Assembly: GCF_009792295.1 (NCBI RefSeq)
Contig: NZ_CP039934.1
Location: 3,678,501-3,742,500, forward strand
DNA: 64,000 nt
Direction of reading: 5' to 3'
Source of the DNA: Myroides fluvii
Lineage (GTDB): Bacteria > Bacteroidota > Bacteroidia > Flavobacteriales > Flavobacteriaceae
The position numbers and the translations under genes are program-made. This document shows, piece by piece, positions 1 through 7,252 of the stretch; the stretch's first letter is position 1; each line of letters begins with the position of its first letter. The notes beneath the pieces are model-generated. The model made no database searches and had not been told where the DNA came from. It saw only the letters and a program-made list of their open reading frames with translations.

Positions 1-959
1 AAGAGAATAAAGAAACCCTGGCACTTGCCAAACAAATCTTAGCTATTCGAGAAGCGGAGTTTTACCAAGGTCGCTTTGAACTAAAGAATACGACTAAAGG
101 TAAAATCCCCTTTTTAGACTACTTTCAGGAGAAAACGGAGGAGAAATCCGATAGTCCCAAAAACTACGGCAATTGGACAGCTACCCTAATTCATCTAAAG
201 CGATGCATCTCCCCTAACACTATCTTTGATGATGTTGATGAAAAGTTTATAAAACGTGTGCGTACTTATTTTGATAAAGAAGCCCGTACTAAGAGTGATC
301 TTCCTTTATCACTTAACTCTAAATATTCCTACTTCAACAAGTTTAAGGCCTGTTTGCGCGCAGCCTTTGATGAGGGCTACTTAGCTCTAAATTATGCAGC
401 TAAAATCAAGTCATTTGAACAGGCTGAGAGCCAACGAGAATACCTCACGTTTAATGAAGTACAACAATTAGCCAATACGGAATGTAAATATGAAGTTTTA
501 AAACGCGCGTTCTTATTCTCTTGCCTTACTGGTTTGCGATGGTCAGATATCCACAACATGACCTGGTCTGAAGTTCGCGATGAAGATGATTCAAGTCGGG
601 TAAACTTCAGACAAGAGAAAACCGATGGCGTTGAGTATCTATACATTTCTACTCAAGCTCGAGAGCTATTAGGAGAACGCAAAGGCAATCGAGATCGAGT
701 GTTTATTGGCTTGCGGTACTCAGCTGTTTATAACAACGCTATTGTGCTGTGGTGCAATAAGGCTGGGATATCCAAGCATATTACTTTTCATAGTGCCAGA
801 CATACAAACGCGGTACTTTTACTTGAGAATGGAGCGGATATTTATACGGTTTCCAAACGCTTAGGACATCGTGAAATACGCACTACTGCAATCTATGCTA
901 AGATTGTAGATGAGAAAATGAAAGAAGCTTCTAATTTAATTCCAGAACTAAACTTTTAA
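1..959 (+). CDS. Tyrosine recombinase/integrase, 5' end outside window
   Basis: Site-specific tyrosine recombinase that would integrate or excise the element to its right. The reading frame is open from the first codon at position 3, so the protein starts before the window; no internal ATG is a better start. The N-terminal part resembles the SAM-like core-binding domain of Bacteroidota integrases. The catalytic domain shows the first Arg in GLRWSD (near 535), the HxxR box as HSAR (near 787), the second His in LGHRE (near 863) and the Tyr in TTAIYAKI (near 893). The C-terminal 60 residues are closely matched by a remnant at 18859-19134. Family assignment is firm; target site unknown. Confidence 0.93.
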   Translation, partial: ENKETLALAKQILAIREAEFYQGRFELKNTTKGKIPFLDYFQEKTEEKSDSPKNYGNWTATLIHLKRCISPNTIFDDVDEKFIKRVRTYFDKEARTKSDLPLSLNSKYSYFNKFKACLRAAFDEGYLALNYAAKIKSFEQAESQREYLTFNEVQQLANTECKYEVLKRAFLFSCLTGLRWSDIHNMTWSEVRDEDDSSRVNFRQEKTDGVEYLYISTQARELLGERKGNRDRVFIGLRYSAVYNNAIVLWCNKAGISKHITFHSARHTNAVLLLENGADIYTVSKRLGHREIRTTAIYAKIVDEKMKEASNLIPELNF

Positions 960-963
960 GATT

Positions 964-1845
964 ATGACAATATTTTTAATCACAACGGCAACTATATTAT
1001 TTACCTGTTTACTACTAAACTTCGGACAGTATTATTTCAAAAAGATCTATCCTTATTTACTAGGACAAACAGTGATTTGGGACAAACAAAACGACCGCCT
1101 AAAACTTATACTTGGGTTAACTACACTCTTTTTCGCTTATTTCTCTTTTCAAAGTATTTGGGTGGCTGGAACTGTTTTTGAAGAACTAAACCTTGTACTA
1201 TACGCTATTCTATTAGTTAGTAACATTCTATTTTACGTTATCTACATCCAAAATAAAATATTATTCAATACACCCTCTTTGACAACTGATTCGGATGAAA
1301 AGAAAAAGATAGAAGAGCAAATTAAAGAGCAAATCGCCCAGGAACAAGAAGATATTCGCTTTGAACAAAAAGTAAAAGAATACCAGAAGAAAATTAAAGC
1401 AACTATTGATTTTATCAAAGGAGAAGGCAATAAGTCAATTAATCTCTATTCTAATTTAACTTCACACAAAACACAAGAGAACAATTTTACTAGCAATTCA
1501 TTTACTTTTAAAAATATAGACGATGAAAAGTCAAAAAAAATCGCTGAAGAATATCTCCCATATTTTAATAATGACATTTCTACTCTAAGTTTGTTTGTTA
1601 GTAACCCATTAGGTGCTGACTTAGCATTAAATTGCATATATACAAGCAGAAATAGACAAGTTTCTTATATAAAAATTTTCGAACTACTAAATACAATTTG
1701 TGCGGAAGATATATTAGATCTATTTGAAGAAGAACGAAGTAAAATGTGTCATTTTATTGTACGTAAATTCAAAAGAAATGGGAAATCTATTGATCAAAAC
1801 AACTTAAAAACAGCTTTTTCGAAATGGAGAACAAAAAACGGATAA
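964..1845 (+). CDS. Hypothetical membrane protein with coiled coil
   Basis: I do not recognise this 293-residue protein. Three hydrophobic segments are visible at about residues 2-22, 47-68 and 75-95, followed by a Lys/Glu/Gln-rich helical stretch at about 110-145 likely to form a coiled coil, then a polar cytoplasmic-type tail. It begins four bases after the integrase stop, so the two are probably co-transcribed and it is likely a core gene of the element rather than cargo. No catalytic motif is seen. Confidence 0.7.
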   Translation: MTIFLITTATILFTCLLLNFGQYYFKKIYPYLLGQTVIWDKQNDRLKLILGLTTLFFAYFSFQSIWVAGTVFEELNLVLYAILLVSNILFYVIYIQNKILFNTPSLTTDSDEKKKIEEQIKEQIAQEQEDIRFEQKVKEYQKKIKATIDFIKGEGNKSINLYSNLTSHKTQENNFTSNSFTFKNIDDEKSKKIAEEYLPYFNNDISTLSLFVSNPLGADLALNCIYTSRNRQVSYIKIFELLNTICAEDILDLFEEERSKMCHFIVRKFKRNGKSIDQNNLKTAFSKWRTKNG

Positions 1846-1942
1846 AGTAATCGACTATAAAACAGTAAATTACCTTTTTCCTTATTTTATTTTTCTTTCT
1901 AATACTACACCTTTGCTTTCATAATCCTAAAAACAGAAAGCA

Positions 1943-2233
1943 ATGGAAAATCAAATTATTCTAGAAAAGTTAAATCGATTAGAGCGATTAATTGTTGATT
2001 CAACAAAAGAAATACTTAATGTGGAGGATCTAATCAACTACACAGGCTTTACACGCTCGCACATATACAAACTTGTGCATAAAAATGTCATCCCCTATTC
2101 AAAACCAAACGGTAAATTTCTATTCTTTTTGAAGTCCGAAATTGATGAATGGCTACTTCAGAATAAAAGTCAATCTGTTTCTCAAATAGAGCAACAAGCC
2201 TTGGAATACACCTTTAAAAACAGAAAAAAATAA
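1943..2233 (+). CDS. Excisionase-family helix-turn-helix protein
   Basis: Small DNA-binding protein of 96 residues. A winged-helix excisionase/MerR-like domain runs from about residue 25 to 75: a conserved L-N-V-E-D-L entry, the helix-turn-helix TGFTRSHIYKLVHKNVIPYS, and the wing ending in KSEIDEWLLQNK. Such proteins accompany tyrosine integrases in Bacteroidota mobile elements as directionality or regulatory factors. Its own promoter is likely just upstream, where CACCTTTG near 1908 approximates a TAnnTTTG -7 box. The gene ends in a hairpin at 2233-2261. Confidence 0.82.
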   Translation: MENQIILEKLNRLERLIVDSTKEILNVEDLINYTGFTRSHIYKLVHKNVIPYSKPNGKFLFFLKSEIDEWLLQNKSQSVSQIEQQALEYTFKNRKK

Positions 2234-2261
2234 AGCGTTCAAAATTGCCCTTTGAACGCTT
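2233..2261 (+). terminator. Hairpin after excisionase gene
   Basis: Perfect 11-bp inverted repeat (2233-2243 with 2251-2261) around a 7-base loop, beginning at the stop codon of the excisionase-like gene. There is no U-tract, so it is a weak terminator or attenuator. Its presence argues against a start of the next gene inside the hairpin. Confidence 0.55.
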
Positions 2262-2290
2262 CAGATTACTATTGTCTCACTCCTAAGAGT

Positions 2291-3517
2291 ATGCTGCAAA
2301 TATACGCATTATACTCTTATCAATCAACTATTTATTTAATGGAAGAAGCAAGCGTATATGACGTATCATCACGCAAGGATTCGGTGTATGATAAAATTCA
2401 CGAAGAACTCAGCAAGTACTTTACAATTAAGTTTAACGAAATATCCTTGGAGTTTGAAATTTTTAGTCGAAACTCAAGCAGCTCACTTGAATTCAACGAA
2501 TCTTCTCTATTGATCCACTTGCACAGAGAAAAGCTAAATGTCAGTCCACAGGCTCTAAAAACATATTTAAAAAGCCATTTCATCGAGCGATATAATCCGA
2601 TTATCGATTACTTTGAAGAATTACCTACTTGGGATGGCAAAGATTATATTAAACAATACGCTTCTTATGTCAATACAGATGACAATGCACTCTTTGCTCA
2701 TCACTTAACGAAATGGGCCGTTCGTGCTGTAAAAACAGTCATTCACCCGGAACAGATCAACAAGCATTGTTTAATCTTGGGAAATGGAGAACAAAATGCG
2801 GGTAAATCTACCTACTTAGAGAACCTTTGTCCTAAACCACTAAAGCGTTACTACTATGAAAATATAGGAGTTAGCAAAGATGATCGCATCAAGTTATGCA
2901 AAGCGTTTATCATCAACATTGAAGAGTTGGATATCCTGGGTAAATACGATATCAATTCCATCAAATCAATTATCTCTCAAACTACGGTCAATGAACGCCT
3001 ACCGTATGCTGAGAAGTCCTCCCTACTCTATCGCATTTGCAGTTTTGTTGGCAGTACAAATAAACTTGAATTTCTAAATGACGAAACTGGCAGCGTACGC
3101 TGGATTGTATTTGATGTGCTGGGTAGAATCAATTTTGCCTATAGTCAAGAGTGTAATATAGATCACTTTTGGGCACAAGCCTATCATATCTATAAACACC
3201 AGCCTTCATTTAAATCAGATCTCTCTGTTGAAGAAGTGATGGCTAATGAAAAGAGAAATGAACGGTTTACAATTCAAACGGTTGAGAGTGAATTTGTTCT
3301 GCGATTCTATGAATCTAGTCAAGATATAGAAGATTTTAGAACAGCCACTGAGATTATAACAGAGCTTTCAGTTATGGGACATAAACTAAACCACAAACAA
3401 ATTGGAACGGCATTAAGAAAACATGGATTTAATCGAATTAAACATGCAAAAAGACAGGTGTATGGTTATTTGGCTAAGGCCAAATTTAAAGACTCTCCTT
3501 GGGGTTTTAAAGAGTAA
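2291..3517 (+). CDS. VapE/VirE-family P-loop protein
   Basis: Virulence-associated E-like protein, a P-loop ATPase/helicase-like family typical of Bacteroidota mobile elements, where it usually sits with primase-type replication functions. Visible are the family block PTWDGKDYI followed by HHLTKWAVRAVK, a Walker A-like GNGEQNAGKST near residue 175, a Walker B-like FIINIEELD, and a C-terminal DUF3874-like winged helix (LNHKQIGTALRKHGF). ATG 2291 is preferred because the frame's earlier TTG at 2252 lies inside the terminator-like hairpin; ATG 2339 is also possible. No separate primase gene is seen. The TTACCT repeat cluster directly downstream would fit an element replication origin, an inference. 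Confidence 0.85.
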   Translation: MLQIYALYSYQSTIYLMEEASVYDVSSRKDSVYDKIHEELSKYFTIKFNEISLEFEIFSRNSSSSLEFNESSLLIHLHREKLNVSPQALKTYLKSHFIERYNPIIDYFEELPTWDGKDYIKQYASYVNTDDNALFAHHLTKWAVRAVKTVIHPEQINKHCLILGNGEQNAGKSTYLENLCPKPLKRYYYENIGVSKDDRIKLCKAFIINIEELDILGKYDINSIKSIISQTTVNERLPYAEKSSLLYRICSFVGSTNKLEFLNDETGSVRWIVFDVLGRINFAYSQECNIDHFWAQAYHIYKHQPSFKSDLSVEEVMANEKRNERFTIQTVESEFVLRFYESSQDIEDFRTATEIITELSVMGHKLNHKQIGTALRKHGFNRIKHAKRQVYGYLAKAKFKDSPWGFKE

Positions 3518-3535
3518 TTGCTCCATACTCTAATT

Positions 3536-3722
3536 TATCTTACCTACTTACCTAAAGACTTATATTGATTTGATTTACAATCATTTACTTAGGTAGGTAA
3601 GATAATTTTCTACTTACCTATTTACTGTTATTTAGGTAAGAAGGTAGCTCAAAAAACAACTTACCTTTAACTATACCTAACTAATAATCAATTAATTAAG
3701 AGCCTTAGGTAATTAGGTAAGT
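3536..3722. repeat. TTACCT/AGGTAA iteron-like cluster
   Basis: At least eight copies of the hexamer TTACCT or its complement AGGTAA within about 190 bp: 3540, 3548, 3595, 3614, 3634, 3661, 3707 and 3715, several extended to TACTTACCTA or TTAGGTAAG. The outer pair 3536-3547 and 3593-3604 forms a perfect 12-bp inverted repeat (TATCTTACCTAC). The cluster lies between the VapE-like gene and the mobilisation gene, as expected for a replication origin or a transfer/regulatory region of the element. Confidence 0.75.
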
Positions 3723-4091
3723 AAAAAACTGATTTTAGAGCAGATGATAAATTGTAGCGAAGCAAAAAAGTCAAAAGAGAGTCATCTTGAAATTTAGTAG
3801 ATAAGTTCTTTGGGAACAAAACAACAGGATAAATTAAAGGAAAACAGCACTCCTTATTCTTTCCTCTTAGCTTACCAATTTCTTGCTATTTTTTCTTTTC
3901 CTCCGAATTCCTTTTCTAGGCAGAAAACACTTCTATGAAATAGAGCAAGACGGCGTCGTACAAAAGTTCGACCCAACTTGCCCATTCGGGAGGTAATCGA
4001 TTAAAAATCAATTAATTGTAACTTAAGATCATAAATTAAGAACTTACACACAGTAGTCTAAACACAGTAACAACATAAAATACAAGCACTT
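3723..4091. other. Non-coding stretch upstream of mobilisation gene
   Basis: No convincing gene. A locally GC-richer patch at about 3940-3995 contains the near-palindrome GACGGCGTC and a short run ending CATTCGGGAGG, then the palindrome AATCGATT. Regions just upstream of Bacteroidota mobilisation genes often contain oriT, so this patch is a candidate, but no nick-site consensus can be claimed from reading alone. Confidence 0.35.
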
Positions 4092-4616
4092 ATGAGTAAC
4101 CACACCCGAAAAACAGTCAAAATATACAGTGAAACTTATAAACACTTAGAACAGCTATCCAAAGAAACGGGCAAGCCTATTTTACATATCGTGAGCACGA
4201 TTGTCAATACATTTATAGCCAATGATTTTATCCAAGATTTGGATTTAGAAGCCAAAACAAAACCCATCAATTATCGGGAGCTGCTAACGAACTCCTTACA
4301 GGAACAAAAAAAGGAAATAGCAGATTTAATGAAAGAGCGAACCAATATGATTATTGGATTTATAAAAACACTCGATAAAAAAGTAGAAGGAACCCGACGT
4401 GATATTATATTCAAAGTAGATCCAGACGATGATACCCTTTCTCACCCTCTAGAGTTTCACTATGATTTCGTCATCAGGAACTTGATTTTACTTTTACAGT
4501 CGTGCCAGTTGAATCAGGATGCTTTTGTTGAAAAACTACGTACACTTGTTAGTAGAGATGAATATGAATTCTTTATTACAAGTTATAATGCAGTGATGTC
4601 AAAGCGAATCAACTAA
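4092..4616 (+). CDS. BfmA/BtgA-like mobilisation accessory protein
   Basis: 174-residue protein with an N-terminal ribbon-helix-helix-like segment (KTVKIYSETYKHLEQLSKETGK) followed by a hydrophobic helix, a charged coiled-coil middle (QEQKKEIADLMKERTN) and a helical C-terminus. This layout matches the BfmA/BtgA family, accessory DNA-binding proteins of Bacteroides mobilisable plasmids and transposons. In those elements a relaxase gene normally follows on the same strand. Here the next gene is convergent and overlaps by 4 bp, and no relaxase is visible, so mobilisation would need a partner in trans or the module is incomplete. Family call is by resemblance. Confidence 0.65.
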   Translation: MSNHTRKTVKIYSETYKHLEQLSKETGKPILHIVSTIVNTFIANDFIQDLDLEAKTKPINYRELLTNSLQEQKKEIADLMKERTNMIIGFIKTLDKKVEGTRRDIIFKVDPDDDTLSHPLEFHYDFVIRNLILLLQSCQLNQDAFVEKLRTLVSRDEYEFFITSYNAVMSKRIN

Positions 4617-5101
4617 AGGTGATAGGATTCAGACAAACGAAAACAAAATGCAGTGTATTTTTCTTTTGATACGAATTTATCCTCTAAAGAAACAGAATCG
4701 TACACACACTTAAAAACAATCTCATACACCAAGTACAACAACGCATCTGATACTTCATTTTTATAAACAAATGCATATCCATCTTTTGCTAAATCAAAAT
4801 CAACAATTCCTATAGACTCGGGATATACGCCAAATACAGCTTTGGCCATAACAACTTGGTGCAGCTCTCTATTTAAAGTGTATTGGAGTACTTGGGTCTT
4901 TGCATTAGAATCTAAATTTTGAAGTGCTTGATGAATTTGCAAGAGCCAATAGGGAGAAACTTGATACTTCAACAGCAAGGGTATGCTTTGAATAAAATCT
5001 GCTGACAAGGCCAAATGATCATTATGATCAAAAGCAACCGTTGAGCGATTAAATAAAAGTTGATTGAGTATAGGTAATAAAGGAATGGTGTTCATAGCCA
5101 A
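4613..5101 (-). CDS. Hypothetical protein, convergent to mobilisation gene
   Basis: 162-residue soluble, mostly helical protein with no family I recognise. It overlaps the end of the mobilisation gene by four bases tail to tail. Two nearby starts are possible (5101 and 5095). It contains a central segment rich in Asp/Tyr/Phe and a Cys near the C-terminus but no catalytic signature. Likely element cargo. Confidence 0.6.
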   Translation of the reverse strand: MAMNTIPLLPILNQLLFNRSTVAFDHNDHLALSADFIQSIPLLLKYQVSPYWLLQIHQALQNLDSNAKTQVLQYTLNRELHQVVMAKAVFGVYPESIGIVDFDLAKDGYAFVYKNEVSDALLYLVYEIVFKCVYDSVSLEDKFVSKEKYTAFCFRLSESYHL

Positions 5102-5129
5102 ATAAAAAGGCGCGGAACTAAGATCAATC

Positions 5130-5243
5130 GGAAACGGAGGTACTAGGATACCTTACACCACGACGACTCAGCCCACGCCAGTAAAAGGCACGGGCGTAAG
5201 TCTGTCGCTTTTTGGTGTATTGAGAAGATTCCTAGTTTTCCGT
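5130..5243. other. Long imperfect hairpin, structured DNA/RNA element
   Basis: A 114-bp segment folds back on itself in nested order: CGGAAA 5130 with TTTCCG 5238, CTAGGA 5144 with TCCTAG 5231, TACACCA 5155 with TGGTGTA 5214, CGAC 5162 with GTCG 5205, GCCC 5172 with GGGC 5193 and GCC 5178 with GGC 5188, around a short AGTAAAA loop. It is GC-richer than its surroundings and sits between genes. Candidates include a small structured RNA, a transfer or single-strand origin, or a folded recombination site; none is established. Confidence 0.6.
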
Positions 5244-5356
5244 TACCAAAACGACAGCTCACGCTTGTTTATAATATTTTCAAATACAAATGTAGAGAAT
5301 ATCTACTTAATTCAAACAGACAATCCTTATCTTAGAAAAGAAAAAAATCAAATACT

Positions 5357-5707
5357 ATGCAAGCAAAACAATACATCAACAATTGGTTTCTGGAAAATAA
5401 TCCAAATGCGACAATACACACAAATGCGGTTTTAAGTGAAATAAAAGAACAATTATCTCATTTAGGTTCCAAAGCTCAAAGAATTATGTTATCTGAATTC
5501 CTGAGCTCTCACTATAGCAATTCGCTTTACAACCAGGTGGAAGAAATACTCTTAGACAATCATCCTTCTCTTTCTCAAGAATGGAAAAACCTCGGTATCT
5601 TTACTTCGGAAGTTACGACACTGGTTTTAAACATTGAAAAAGACAACTACGCTTTAGATATCAATCTAATAGAACATTATATTTCAACTTATTGTACAGA
5701 CAATTAA
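5357..5707 (+). CDS. Hypothetical small protein
   Basis: 116-residue acidic, helical protein of unknown function. It starts at an ATG after an A-rich leader and is followed 11 bp later by a zinc-ribbon gene, so the two probably form an operon. The N-terminal part reads as an amphipathic helix repeat (INNWFLENNPNATIHTNAVL). No signal peptide or membrane segment. Confidence 0.6.
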   Translation: MQAKQYINNWFLENNPNATIHTNAVLSEIKEQLSHLGSKAQRIMLSEFLSSHYSNSLYNQVEEILLDNHPSLSQEWKNLGIFTSEVTTLVLNIEKDNYALDINLIEHYISTYCTDN

Positions 5708-5718
5708 ACAACTAGCTT

Positions 5719-5955
5719 ATGGATGATTTTATGAAACAACTTCAAGCGGATAGAAAGCTCAGCCCTGAAGAGGAGGCTAAATTTGCAGAAATTGATCGCT
5801 TGTATCGAGATAAAGGACTGGCTAAGAATCAACGGATGTGTCCTAAATGTTTAGAGATATTAACTTCTACTCATAATCATGATTTTGTTCGATGTGGATG
5901 TGGGTATATGGGGATTGATGGTGGGGATTATATTCGGATTAGTGTATTTTATTGA
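5719..5955 (+). CDS. Small zinc-ribbon protein
   Basis: 78-residue protein whose second half carries a CPKC-x(n)-CGCG metal-binding arrangement (MCPKCLEIL and VRCGCGYMGI), typical of a small zinc ribbon. The N-terminal half is a charged helix. Function unknown; it follows the 116-residue gene closely and probably shares its transcript. Confidence 0.65.
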   Translation: MDDFMKQLQADRKLSPEEEAKFAEIDRLYRDKGLAKNQRMCPKCLEILTSTHNHDFVRCGCGYMGIDGGDYIRISVFY

Positions 5956-6001
5956 TTTTATTATCCGTTCATTATTCAGTGTTTATCCTGATGAAATTAT
6001 T

Positions 6002-6027
6002 AAAAGTTTCTTTGTTAAGAAACTTTT
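6002..6027 (+). promoter_or_regulatory. Perfect palindrome upstream of XRE regulator
   Basis: AAAAGTTTCTT and AAGAAACTTTT (11 bp each, perfect) around a 4-base loop, 30 bp before the HTH gene at 6057. It could be the operator for that XRE-type protein or a terminator for the upstream operon; a loose T-rich stretch follows it. Confidence 0.5.
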
Positions 6028-6056
6028 GTATTTTTAGGTCTTTAAATCAGCTGACT

Positions 6057-6344
6057 ATGAAAACATATCCTTTAGATCAACTCATCGATGAACAAATAGG
6101 TCCTATTGGAACACCTAAACGCGACTTGTTTGAATCTAAAATTCAATTTGAATTAATAGGTGCCAAAATTAGAATCCTCCGAAAACAAAAAGGGTTAACC
6201 CAAGCTCAACTGGGTGAATTGGTTGGGGTTCAAAAAGCTCAAATATCTAAAATAGAAAAGAGCACCGCGAATGTAAAGATTATTACTGTATTTAAAGTAT
6301 TGAATGCTTTGGGGGCTAAATTGACTTGGGAGATAACTGAATAA
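6057..6344 (+). CDS. XRE/HigA-type HTH regulator, orphan
   Basis: 95-residue helix-turn-helix protein. The HTH_XRE domain occupies the second half: IGAKIRILRKQKGLTQAQLG, then VGVQKAQISKIEKS and a final helix ending LTWEITE. The form is typical of HigA-like antitoxins and element repressors. ATG 6057 is chosen over an in-frame start 105 bases upstream because the palindrome at 6002-6027 would otherwise be coding. No toxin gene lies directly before or after it, so it is either an orphan antitoxin or a small repressor. Confidence 0.8.
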   Translation: MKTYPLDQLIDEQIGPIGTPKRDLFESKIQFELIGAKIRILRKQKGLTQAQLGELVGVQKAQISKIEKSTANVKIITVFKVLNALGAKLTWEITE

Positions 6345-6502
6345 CATCATCACCAAGAATAATACTTTTTCTAACAAAAACAACATAGTAACCCTAAAGA
6401 ATAGAATAATTTGACCTTTTTTATAAAGCAATGTCAAATTAGATACACTATAATCTAATTGAGTACATGAAACAACTGCAATAGTAACTTAAAATAAATA
6501 AC

Positions 6503-6934
6503 ATGAAATTAAAAATAGATGAAGGACTAGACCCATCCCGAGTATTCACATTAATTCCCAAATTAAAGAAATTATTCAGACCAATTAAAGTTCAAAATAA
6601 CAGTGAGTTTATAGATAAATTGTTGAAGAAACCTTTTGAAATTCTAGATATAATAAGTGAATCATATATACTTGAAGGTCATGAAGATTTTCATTTACAT
6701 TGCATTCTTTATAGTAATATTCCTATTTACTTCAGTGCTGCAATTGGAGATGGAGCAAATTGTTGGATAGGCGGTGAAAAACCGAATGGTGAAAGTTTAT
6801 ATGATGTTGATGACAGACAGGGGTTGATTGATACTTTGGAAAGTTTAAATTTACCCAAGACAATAATTTTTACTGAAGTAATACTAACACAAGATATTGA
6901 GGGCTCGGAATGTGAATTCAAGTACAAAATCTAA
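6503..6934 (+). CDS. Hypothetical protein
   Basis: 143-residue soluble alpha/beta protein of unknown function. It has no signal peptide, and a central Gly-rich turn (AAIGDGANCWIGGEKPNGES) followed by acidic helices. Size, acidity and position in an element cargo zone resemble immunity-type or anti-restriction proteins, but no family is claimed. Codon use is AT-rich like its surroundings. Confidence 0.55.
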   Translation: MKLKIDEGLDPSRVFTLIPKLKKLFRPIKVQNNSEFIDKLLKKPFEILDIISESYILEGHEDFHLHCILYSNIPIYFSAAIGDGANCWIGGEKPNGESLYDVDDRQGLIDTLESLNLPKTIIFTEVILTQDIEGSECEFKYKI

Positions 6935-7252
6935 GATTAGAACATGAAGCCTTTGATTAATTTGTAGTCTCCAATTCAAGTAAAGGATGACCCCAAAATC
7001 ATCAGATTTGTTTTTTATTAAATTTAAAATAGAACAACTAAATGAAAAACATACTAGATCAAAATATAATATGCTCTGGCTGTAAATTGATCTTATTAGT
7101 TGAATAACTTTCCTTTGTTTTCTAATGGTTCCCTATATTATTAGCTGTATATTTAGCCTTTGAATTTTATTTATTTTTTCAAAATAAAACTCACTTAATA
7201 AAGGTAGCCCATGGCAAACCCATAAATAAAGCAAATCAGATTTTTATTACAA
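6935..7252 (+). other. Leader region of the hsd operon
   Basis: About 320 bp without a gene. It is very AT-rich and should contain the hsdM promoter; near-matches to TAnnTTTG such as TAGCCTTTG near 7150 are present but have the wrong spacing, so no promoter is fixed. Confidence 0.4.

Noticed and set aside
3940..3995. Patch with GTTCGACCC resembling a tRNA T-loop
   Set aside because: No acceptor, D or anticodon stems can be built around it; kept only as a possible oriT-like patch.
5220..5435. Plus-strand frame of 71 codons overlapping the 5357-5707 gene
   Set aside because: It has no ATG-like start of its own context, runs through the long hairpin's right arm and overlaps a better-supported gene.
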